Source: Deltaproteobacteria bacterium (lineage in GTDB: Bacteria > Desulfobacterota > UBA8473). From it: a DNA stretch of 5,321 nt. The notes under the pieces were generated by a model, which saw nothing but the letters and a program-made list of their open reading frames with translations, did not search any database and was not told the origin of the DNA. Made by a program: the position numbers and the translations under genes. How positions within the stretch are numbered: position 1 is the stretch's first letter; every line of letters starts with the position of its first letter. Positions 1-4,240 of the stretch are shown here, in pieces. The DNA is taken from positions 1 to 5,321 of the forward strand of contig JAUXFK010000201.1 of the NCBI GenBank assembly GCA_030623035.1, read 5' to 3'.

Positions 1-315
1 ATCAAGGCTTTGTATAATCCGCTTTTTTTCTTTGCTGAACCTGAACTGGCGCTGCTTATTGCGCTCATATGTCTCGCTGCCCGGCACAAATGGGCCAAAA
101 GGAAGCTGAAAAAAAGAGTGGAGTGTTACCCCGCCGGCATTGGTAGCCGCAACACCGGTTGGAGCGGTGATAATCATCCGCTTCGCCGAGTTCTTATGCA
201 AATTATGGAGAAAGGTTGTTTTGCCGGTGCCCGCTTTACCCGTCAGAAAAATATTGCAGCCGGTGTACTGAACAAAATCGTTGGCGAGTTGCAGCTCATG
301 GTTTGTGGGAGACAT
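1..315 (-). CDS. Pif1-like SF1 DNA helicase, N-terminal part only (runs off window)
   Basis: Reading the minus strand from ATG at 315 gives 105 uninterrupted codons to base 1 with no stop, so the 3' part lies outside the window. A Walker A motif, GKAGTGKTT, is at residues 26-34, preceded by the hydrophobic strand NIFLT. A motif Ia block, APTGVAATNAGGVTLHSF, is at residues 51-68. This pair is characteristic of Pif1/RecD-like superfamily 1 helicases, ATP-driven 5'-to-3' DNA translocases acting in replication, recombination or repair. From memory, a bacterial family of several hundred residues begins in just this way (FVQ.T..NIFLTGKAGTGKTTFL) and continues into a DEISM Walker B motif, expected just past the window edge. 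An AGGA lies 5 nt before the ATG. A palindromic repeat (375-413) separates it from the upstream gene, so it probably has its own promoter. The plus-strand open frame over the same bases (10-390) has no recognisable domain and is a shadow. Confidence 0.9.
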   Translation of the reverse strand, partial: MSPTNHELQLANDFVQYTGCNIFLTGKAGTGKTTFLHNLHKNSAKRMIITAPTGVAATNAGGVTLHSFFQLPFGPFVPGSETYERNKQRQFRFSKEKKRIIQSLD

Positions 316-374
316 ATTTTTCCTGGTCATGTGCGTTGTTATTGTTTTTCACTAATCGGACAGACCCAATACGG

Positions 375-413
375 TAGGGGCATGTATTAGGGGCACGTAG
401 CAACGTGCCCCTA
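375..413. repeat. REP-like palindromic repeat / possible bidirectional terminator
   Basis: A perfect 11-bp inverted repeat, TAGGGGCACGT (388-398) and ACGTGCCCCTA (403-413), with a 4-base AGCA loop would form a very stable hairpin. The left arm is duplicated just before it: 375-386 (TAGGGGCATGTA) and 388-399 (TAGGGGCACGTA) differ at one base with a 13-bp period. It lies 13 bp beyond the stop of the zinc-ribbon gene and about 60 bp before the helicase start. Neither strand has a T-tract after the stem, so it is not a classical intrinsic terminator, though it could act as one or protect the 3' end of the mRNA. GTAGGGGC...GCCCCTAC palindromes are, as I recall, dispersed repeats in many environmental bacterial genomes; copy number cannot be judged here. 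Confidence 0.7.
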
Positions 414-425
414 CACTGACGTTAA

Positions 426-794
426 TCATTCCCATATTACATAATACACCTTGTCGCCTATCTTTGATCCCTTGGCGAGACCAAACCTTCTCAGAATGAT
501 AAAGTCCTGGGTAAGGTCCAATGGTCTCAAACCAAATATTTGTGCTATTTCCTCAGGTGTCACCCTGCCTTTTTCTTTGATAAACTCATAGATATTCTTC
601 TGCCTTTCTGAAAGCTCCTCCATTGGGGATCTCTTGAATGTTTCCATGAAGTTTTCCATCACCATCTGTGCTATCGGATCACATGGATGCTTGGGCAGGG
701 AGTTATCTATATAACATTCTTCACAAACCCTTTCCCAGCGTATCTTATATGGGTACTCCTCGTCCAACTCTCTACCACATCGGCTGCATTTCAT
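426..794 (-). CDS. Zinc-ribbon plus winged-helix DNA-binding-like protein
   Basis: A 122-aa protein. The N-terminus has two CxxC knuckles (C3/C6 and C24/C27), a treble-clef or zinc-ribbon arrangement. After a linker containing C38, residues about 59-122 look like a winged helix-turn-helix: an ERQKNIYEFI helix, RVTPEEIAQIFG as first helix and turn, LRPLDLTQDFIILRRFGL as recognition region, and a GDKVYYVIW wing strand. The layout suggests a small metal-binding transcription regulator or nucleic-acid-binding protein; I do not recognise a named family. The frame extends three codons upstream to a GTG at 803, but that GTG overlaps the Shine-Dalgarno, whereas ATG at 794 has a full AGGAGG 8 nt before it, so I chose the ATG. 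It could be co-transcribed with the moaD/moeB-like operon ending at 1097, but the 300-bp spacer with a strong hairpin argues for partly separate expression. The REP-like repeat follows the stop. Confidence 0.85.
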   Translation of the reverse strand: MKCSRCGRELDEEYPYKIRWERVCEECYIDNSLPKHPCDPIAQMVMENFMETFKRSPMEELSERQKNIYEFIKEKGRVTPEEIAQIFGLRPLDLTQDFIILRRFGLAKGSKIGDKVYYVIWE

Positions 795-802
795 TCTTAA
801 CA

Positions 803-817
803 CCTCCTCCTCCTCCT
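803..817 (-). promoter_or_regulatory. Shine-Dalgarno embedded in an AGG x5 trinucleotide repeat
   Basis: Plus-strand CCT x5 reads AGG x5 on the coding strand, ending 8 nt before ATG 794. The copy nearest the gene forms the AGGAGG ribosome binding site, and the other copies provide alternative, more distant ones. Gain or loss of a unit would leave the best site in place, so this is more likely a strong or redundant ribosome landing site than an on/off switch. It decides the start codon of the zinc-ribbon gene. Confidence 0.7.
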
Positions 818-956
818 CGCATTAACCTGGATAAAAGGTCTCATTCTTGCCTTTGTCTTCCATAGGTACTTCTTTCTTTATCCTTTGATGGCCTTGATGC
901 TGACCCAACTCATCTTTCCCCTCACCAGGGATAAAAGGGGGACGCTGTTGAAGAGT

Positions 957-971
957 TTCAATTCGATTGAA
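957..971. promoter_or_regulatory. Inverted repeat, possible operator
   Basis: TTCAAT-TCG-ATTGAA is a perfect 6-3-6 inverted repeat, the size and symmetry expected for a dimeric winged-helix regulator. It lies about 160 bp upstream of the zinc-ribbon/winged-helix gene. A weak minus-strand -35-like TTGACC (974-979) sits immediately upstream of it, but no good -10 follows at the right distance. Autoregulation is only a guess. Confidence 0.25.
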
Positions 972-1043
972 GGGGTCAAACCTGGACGGGCTGTTGCCCA
1001 AATGGAAATTCCTTTGGGCAGCAGCCCGTAAATGGATGACCCT
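972..1043. other. Long intergenic hairpin (structured RNA, attenuator or repeat)
   Basis: Bases 986-1002 and 1013-1029 form a 17-bp stem whose only imperfection is T994-G1021, a G-U wobble if the plus strand is transcribed and an A-C mismatch if the minus strand is. The 10-base loop contains the near-palindrome GGAAATTCC. After an internal loop, an outer helix of six pairs plus one wobble (972-978 with 1037-1043) extends the fold. It lies about 55 bp past the stop of the MoeB-like gene in the 1096-820 spacer. No T-run follows on either strand, so a classical Rho-independent terminator is unlikely. Alternatives are an RNA-stabilising 3' hairpin, an operon attenuator or a REP-type element. Elsewhere in this spacer I see only very short frames and two copies of GGATAAAAGG (829-838 and 929-938). 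Confidence 0.6.
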
Positions 1044-1096
1044 GGAATACCCCTATGCTATATACACATGAGAGCATTGAGGAAATCTAAGCCTAT

Positions 1097-1837
1097 TCAG
1101 ATGGTGGCACAAGAGTGACACCGGGGATTACGACTAAGCCGCAGTTCTTTAAATCTCATGTTGAAACCGTCAAAGACCAGCAGTCGGTTAGTGAGCAGCC
1201 TCCCGATTCCCACAATGAGCTTGATCGCCTCCATCGCCTGCAGGCAGCCAATGGTACCAGGAGTTATCCCCAATACAGGGACAATCGCCGGAGGTGGAGA
1301 CACAGGGAAGATGCATCGTAGGCAGGCTGTTTCTCCGGGTATTATAGTGGTTAAAGCGCCTTCCAACCCGCAAACACCGCCATATATGAAAGGGATATTA
1401 TTATTAAGGGCAGCTTGATTCAATAGATATCTAGTAGGGAAATTATCCAATGCATCCAGGATGATGTCACAATCATGTGAAAGGTCAAGGACATTACCAT
1501 CGGTTATTTTCCCGACTACGGCCTCTACTTGAATATCGGGATTCAACTCTTCTATCTTCTCTTGTGCAGCACTGGCCTTTTTTCTGCCTATGTCCTTATC
1601 CCGATAGAGTATCTGACGATTGAGGTTGCTCAGACTCACCTCATCCTGGTCCACGATCCGTAAAGTTCCCACTCCTGCTGCTGCAAGGTAGTAAGAAATA
1701 GGAGACCCCAGTCCTCCTGCTCCTGAAATGAGAATCCTTGACCTCTTAAGCTTCTCCTGCCCTTCAATCCCTATCTCGTCAATAAGAATCTGTCTGTCAT
1801 ACCTCTCTTTTTCTTTCTCACTGATCATATCATTCAT
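1097..1837 (-). CDS. HesA/MoeB/ThiF-family carrier-protein adenylyltransferase
   Basis: A 246-aa E1-like enzyme, full length for the family, expected to adenylate the C-terminal glycine of a MoaD/ThiS sulfur carrier in the cytoplasm. Visible motifs in order are RYDRQI (12-17), the ATP-binding GAGGLGSP (39-46), acidic D63/D65, SNLNRQ (70-75), K86/K87, DALDNFPTR (128-136) with the conserved Asp-Asn, a zinc site from C172/C175 and C240/C243, and GTIGCLQAMEAIK (194-206). Canonical MoeB/ThiF proteins carry a cysteine-containing loop between the PPP segment and VLG; here PPPAIVP runs directly into VLGITPG, so that cysteine is absent, while C198 is present further on. The ATG at 1837 has only a weak AGG 3 nt upstream inside a palindrome; ATG at codon 4 is an alternative. 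The gene follows the MoaD-like gene by 65 bp, and that gene is its probable substrate. MoeB, ThiF or HesA cannot be distinguished by sequence alone. Confidence 0.93.
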   Translation of the reverse strand: MNDMISEKEKERYDRQILIDEIGIEGQEKLKRSRILISGAGGLGSPISYYLAAAGVGTLRIVDQDEVSLSNLNRQILYRDKDIGRKKASAAQEKIEELNPDIQVEAVVGKITDGNVLDLSHDCDIILDALDNFPTRYLLNQAALNNNIPFIYGGVCGLEGALTTIIPGETACLRCIFPVSPPPAIVPVLGITPGTIGCLQAMEAIKLIVGIGRLLTNRLLVFDGFNMRFKELRLSRNPRCHSCATI

Positions 1838-1849
1838 AACCTGCAGGTT
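1838..1849. repeat. 12-bp perfect palindrome at the MoeB-like start
   Basis: AACCTGCAGGTT directly abuts the ATG of the MoeB-like gene and includes the only AGG that could serve as its ribosome binding site. It could form a weak hairpin limiting translation, serve as a protein-binding site, or be chance. Confidence 0.35.
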
Positions 1850-1902
1850 GTTTGTGTCTCATTTTGTGAAAGCACCCAATAGAGATATTAATCTGCCGTT
1901 CC

Positions 1903-2175
1903 TCAGCCTCCTGCAAAAGCCGACATGAGATCCACTTCGTCTCCTTCCTTTAAAGGAGTTTGCAACCCCTGTAGGGAATTAATATTGTCTCCATTGACAA
2001 AAATAGAAATCGAAGCAAGCACTTCTCCTTGATTATCACAAAATCTCTCTTTTGAACCCGGAAATTGTTCTTCGAGATTATTGATACACTCCAGAACATC
2101 ACTTGCAGAAAGCTGTACTTCTTCCTTGCCCTTTGTGAGTTTACACAATTCTCCTGATAGCCTTGCTATGATCAT
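1903..2175 (-). CDS. moaD: MoaD/ThiS-family sulfur-carrier protein
   Basis: A 90-aa beta-grasp, ubiquitin-like carrier ending in Gly-Gly (residues 89-90), the tail that is adenylated and converted to a thiocarboxylate. The C-terminal half shows the MoaD pattern FVNGDN (59-64), TPLKEGDEV (73-81) and AFAGG (86-90). An AGGAGG sits 6 nt before ATG 2175, overlapping the upstream stop region, so translation is probably coupled to the 177-aa gene (12-bp gap). The neighbouring HesA/MoeB-type enzyme is its likely activator. In molybdopterin or tungstopterin synthesis MoaD works with MoaE, which is not in this window; orphan MoaD-like proteins in anaerobes are often near tungsten or molybdenum oxidoreductases or serve other sulfur-insertion pathways. 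Length and tail are normal for the family. The MoaD symbol is at family level; ThiS-like use cannot be excluded. Confidence 0.9.
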   Translation of the reverse strand: MIIARLSGELCKLTKGKEEVQLSASDVLECINNLEEQFPGSKERFCDNQGEVLASISIFVNGDNINSLQGLQTPLKEGDEVDLMSAFAGG

Positions 2176-2187
2176 TCTTAACCTCCT

Positions 2188-2721
2188 CTATTGCTGCCAT
2201 CCAAGACAGAGATCGTCTGGCCTATCAAAGAATATCTTGAACTCTTGGCGGGACTCTTCTCTAACCTCCTGTGCATCTTCCTCGGTCAAATTATGGGCCT
2301 TAATCCATGCCTCCATATGCAGCCCTCCTGGTAGCCATTTCTGTATGACTTCTCTCTCATAAACCCACCGTCTTCCCTTTACGCCGAGATTCAACATAAT
2401 ATTTAAAACCTCTTCTCTTTGCCTGTCGTCACAATAAACACACATAACACAATGCTCGAGAGTTGCCCATTTTTGAGGATCACGGTCGTATTTGGCACAT
2501 GGGATTGCCCCGCTCTCCACATGAGGATCAATTTTTCGAGCCATATCATGGATATCTCTCTTCTCTCCAATGAAAACCCACTTTCCCCAGTGCTCCAGGT
2601 ATTCCTTGTTGGTTAACTGTTTGCCATTGTAAGTCATGTATGATGGGGGCCCACTAGGATCATTGAAATACTCTTTACTAAGAATGAATATGTACCAGGA
2701 CTCAGGCCTGTCGAGAATCAT
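2188..2721 (-). CDS. 177-aa protein with CxxCxxC motif, DUF1917/Bles03-like
   Basis: First gene of the apparent cassette with the MoaD- and MoeB-like genes. It has no signal peptide or membrane segment and is probably cytoplasmic. Around residues 45-130 the order WGKWVFIGE, a helix ending in SGAIPCAKYDRDP, then CVMCVYCDDRQREEVLNIM...LGV....WVYERE loosely resembles DUF1917/Bles03 proteins (sometimes labelled putative phosphothreonine lyase-like), which share GKW..F, a small-residue AK turn and an ICVYT-D-D strand. I recall this pattern rather than having aligned it. C91, C94 and C97 with C75 and H90 could bind zinc or an iron-sulfur cluster. The C-terminus (147-165) is highly charged and helical, followed by FFDRPDDLCLGW. 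ATG 2721 follows a purine-rich GGAAGGGAAG. Position suggests an accessory role in sulfur-carrier chemistry, but no function can be assigned. Confidence 0.85.
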   Translation of the reverse strand: MILDRPESWYIFILSKEYFNDPSGPPSYMTYNGKQLTNKEYLEHWGKWVFIGEKRDIHDMARKIDPHVESGAIPCAKYDRDPQKWATLEHCVMCVYCDDRQREEVLNIMLNLGVKGRRWVYEREVIQKWLPGGLHMEAWIKAHNLTEEDAQEVREESRQEFKIFFDRPDDLCLGWQQ

Positions 2722-2925
2722 CTTCCCTTCCTATTAGTATGAATATCCTTTAATCGAACACCTAAAAAAGGTAAAGAGAAAAAATGGTTTGAATAGCAGT
2801 ATTAAGCTTCTCCCCTGAAAAAAAAGAGAACCACTAACACAATAGTAAAGGCAAAGAAAAAGATAGAGAGCACACCAAATACAGTTGCTTAACCAAATTC
2901 ACGAAATGCAAAGAGGAGAGAAGTG

Positions 2926-2989
2926 GTTTTGGCGCAAAACACTACCGCAGTAGTAATGGAGGTGAAAGGGGATTTAAGGTCGTCCCCTT
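2926..2989 (-). terminator. Weak stem-loops after vapC, possible terminator region
   Basis: Three small inverted repeats follow the vapC stop: AAGGGGA (2966-2972) with TCCCCTT (2983-2989); ACTAC/GTAGT in the 14-mer at 2941-2954; and GTTTTG/CAAAAC (2926-2940). On the minus strand the middle stem is followed by GTTTTG, a poor T-tract. Together they may end vapBC transcription, but none is a textbook terminator. The rest of the spacer down to 2722 is A-rich on the plus strand; its only open frames are tiny and hydrophobic. Confidence 0.35.
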
Positions 2990-3000
2990 GTGTACCCCTA

Positions 3001-3408
3001 TCACAGAGGATTATCAACCCCAACACCTCGAATGATTTGCCCATCGTTTAGATCCTCTGACCATAGTTTTTCACAATGGGCACTTTCTGCTGCCACTACA
3101 ATGAGAGCATCCCAAAAGGACAATCGGTTGATAATGCTGCAATCTATAGCCTCTTTTATGAGACTTGGTGTAATGATAACGGTTTCAAATCGTTCAAAAT
3201 AATGGAGTATGTCCTTTACAAGCAGCGCATCGGCACCGAGTTTTTTAGTTGCAGCAACGTAAAACTCCTGCATGACTTGTGTGGAAATCACCCCCCGTAG
3301 ATCGTTTGTTAATGTCTTTAAAAGCATACGACATCGATCTCTTTTAGCCAAATCAAAACTGTCCATACAATAGACCAGGATATTAGTATCAATGAAGATC
3401 TTAGACAT
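3001..3408 (-). CDS. vapC: VapC-type PIN-domain toxin ribonuclease
   Basis: A 135-aa single PIN domain of normal length. The acidic catalytic set is intact: D7 in FIDTNILVY, E48 in QVMQEFY, D100 in SFWDALIV and D119 in WSEDLNDG. These residues coordinate magnesium or manganese in VapC toxins, which cleave specific RNAs (in characterised cases initiator tRNA or rRNA loops); the target here cannot be read from sequence. ATG 3408 overlaps the end of the antitoxin gene by 8 bp, with GAGG about 9 nt upstream inside the vapB coding sequence, so translation is probably coupled and toxin output kept below antitoxin. The frame has no disruption, so the toxin appears active. PIN proteins of other classes exist, but the RHH antitoxin partner makes VapC the best name. 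Confidence 0.93.
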   Translation of the reverse strand: MSKIFIDTNILVYCMDSFDLAKRDRCRMLLKTLTNDLRGVISTQVMQEFYVAATKKLGADALLVKDILHYFERFETVIITPSLIKEAIDCSIINRLSFWDALIVVAAESAHCEKLWSEDLNDGQIIRGVGVDNPL

Positions 3409-3625
3409 CGTATAAATCCTCTCGTTTCCAGCTTTGACCGTTGGAGCTTACTTTCGCACCATCCATCAACGTAAAACATTCATCAAGCCAATTTGTTGAT
3501 TGAGGTCTCACCATCTGTTCAAGTAACTTCCTGATGAGCGCATTCACAGATGTTTGATGTTTTTCAGCATACTGCCGTCCACATTTGAGCAAATCCTCAT
3601 CCAGGGAAATGGTTATATTAGGCAT
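3401..3625 (-). CDS. vapB: Ribbon-helix-helix antitoxin, VapB-type
   Basis: A 74-aa protein whose first 38 residues form a ribbon-helix-helix DNA-binding domain: beta strand NITISL (3-8), helix 9-22, turn, and helix TSVNALIRKLLEQ (25-37). The C-terminal 35 residues, with W46 and the acidic/aromatic tail WKREDLYDV, would wrap around and inhibit the PIN toxin. ATG 3625 has AGGAG 7 nt upstream and a consensus sigma70 promoter ahead of that. Antitoxins of this class bind as dimers to inverted repeats in their own promoter, alone or with toxin, to repress the operon; a candidate site overlaps the -10 element. Its location next to mobile-element debris fits the usual horizontal spread of these modules. 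Confidence 0.9.
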   Translation of the reverse strand: MPNITISLDEDLLKCGRQYAEKHQTSVNALIRKLLEQMVRPQSTNWLDECFTLMDGAKVSSNGQSWKREDLYDV

Positions 3626-3645
3626 ATCACATCTCCTTTCTTCAA

Positions 3646-3665
3646 TGTCACATTATAAGTGAACA
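3646..3665. promoter_or_regulatory. Candidate VapBC autoregulatory operator
   Basis: TGTCAC (3646-3651) and GTGAACA (3659-3665) form an imperfect inverted repeat (one extra base in one arm) spanning the vapBC -10 hexamer. A further direct TGTCA lies in the -35 (3675-3679). Placement fits repression by the RHH antitoxin; this is inference. Confidence 0.4.
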
Positions 3666-3680
3666 CCGATTATGTGTCAA
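3652..3680 (-). promoter_or_regulatory. Consensus sigma70 promoter of vapBC
   Basis: The minus strand shows TTGACA (3675-3680), a 17-nt spacer (3658-3674), then TATAAT (3652-3657): all 12 consensus positions with optimal spacing. Transcription would start around 3645, about 20 nt before the vapB start codon, leaving room for the AAGGAG ribosome binding site. Confidence 0.85.
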
Positions 3681-3719
3681 CAAATATATTTCCTCAATCT
3701 GTTTTTTGGCGTATACATG

Positions 3720-3891
3720 AGGTGGGTTGATTAGACTAAAGAGAGGGTGACTACTCACGTAGTCAGGCTGAAGGAATCCGAAAAGCACGATTGACGCACT
3801 TTAGTGGAGAGAGTCCAGCTTTTCGCACCAAACATGGCTTCAAAATGAGTTGTATTCCCGTTTTTACTAACAGTCTTCACCCTACCCACCT
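3720..3891 (+). mobile_element. Possible relic of an IS200/IS605-type tnpB 3' end
   Basis: The stretch is bounded by an 8-bp inverted repeat, AGGTGGGT (3720-3727) and ACCCACCT (3884-3891). Inside are stems at 3748-3754/3759-3765, AGGGTGA/TCACCCT (3744-3750/3877-3883), ACTAAAG/CTTTAGT (3735-3741/3799-3805) and CGAAAAGC/GCTTTTCG (3779-3786/3818-3825). A start-less plus-strand frame (3735-3791) reads VTTHVVRLKESEKHD then stop, followed by GAATCC-type and CACTTTAGTGGAGAGAGTCC sequence reminiscent of the right end of tnpB-bearing elements (CTTTAG loop, then GAG..GTC). The resemblance is from memory and no TnpB domain is present. It could equally be an unrelated structured repeat. Confidence 0.25.
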
Positions 3892-3900
3892 GTGTAGTTA

Positions 3901-4041
3901 GTGTCTGAACGAAAACTAGGATTTTTCGTCAAGGTCAAGGAAGATCAAAATTTTAACCGCAGAAATATATTGAATATTTTGAGGATTAAAATTTTTATCT
4001 GACGCAGAGATTGGCGAAAAAGACAGTTTTCGTTCGGACAC
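3901..4041. mobile_element. 141-bp MITE-like element with TIRs and 6-bp target duplication
   Basis: The ends are 17-bp terminal inverted repeats, GTGTCTGAACGAAAACT (3901-3917) and AGTTTTCGTTCGGACAC (4025-4041), differing at one position. They are flanked by the perfect direct repeat TAGTTA (3895-3900 and 4042-4047), a likely target-site duplication; because its outer bases also pair, AGTT (4 bp) or TA (2 bp) remain possible. The interior continues the symmetry: TTTTTCGTCAA (3922-3932) with TTGGCGAAAAA (4011-4021), 11 bp with one G-T, and GATCAAAATTTTAA (3943-3956) with TTAAAATTTTTATC (3986-3999), 13 of 14. Most of the element could therefore fold as one long imperfect hairpin. It encodes no protein and would need a transposase in trans; the parent family is unidentified. 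Confidence 0.85.
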
Positions 4042-4047
4042 TAGTTA

Positions 4048-4240
4048 CAAGAGAGGAAATGAAATGATACAAACTTGCTTTTTCAAAACAGGGAGATAGA
4101 GGATTGCCATTGTGCGTCAAGGGATATGACCTCTTAATAATACAATTGTTACCCACAATCCATCCTTTCAAAATGTTATTGAAATTTTAACAACAGTTTA
4201 TTAAAGTAATATGGTCACAGGCAATCTTATACTAATTCTC
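4048..4240. other. AT-rich spacer with no recognised feature
   Basis: With the mobile elements and vapBC promoter, this completes the 615-bp gene-free stretch from 3626 to 4240. I find no open frame with a credible start, no RNA gene and no good terminator for the UPF0280 gene that ends at 4241. A weak TGTT...AACA inverted repeat around 4173-4194 is not convincing. Confidence 0.6.

Noticed and set aside
10..390. Plus-strand 126-codon open frame with a hydrophobic N-terminus
   Set aside because: It lies opposite the helicase N-terminus, has no recognisable domain or ribosome site, and runs through the palindromic repeat.
375..413. CRISPR array
   Set aside because: There are only two short adjacent copies of a palindromic arm, with no repeat-spacer periodicity and no cas genes.
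795..803. GTG at 803 as the start of the zinc-ribbon protein
   Set aside because: The GTG overlaps the Shine-Dalgarno itself, while ATG 794 has ideal spacing.
842..915. Two tiny minus-strand frames in the 1096-820 spacer, of 10 and 13 codons
   Set aside because: Too short to support, with no leader-peptide signature such as a run of regulatory codons.
972..1043. Rho-independent terminator for the MoeB-like gene
   Set aside because: The stem is strong but no T-tract follows on either strand, so it is listed as a structured element of unknown role.
1115..1418. Plus-strand frames opposite the MoeB-like gene
   Set aside because: They are antisense shadows of a gene with clear family motifs.
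2802..2873. Minus-strand 23-codon GTG frame with one strongly hydrophobic, membrane-like segment ending RGEA
   Set aside because: No ribosome site, a stop just upstream in the same frame, and the T-rich strand gives hydrophobic peptides in more than one frame; a small membrane protein or decayed gene end cannot be excluded.
3749..3825. Known riboswitch, hammerhead, SRP RNA or RNase P RNA in the structured block
   Set aside because: None of the conserved cores (such as CUGAUGA/GAAA or GAGGAAAGUCCG) is present.
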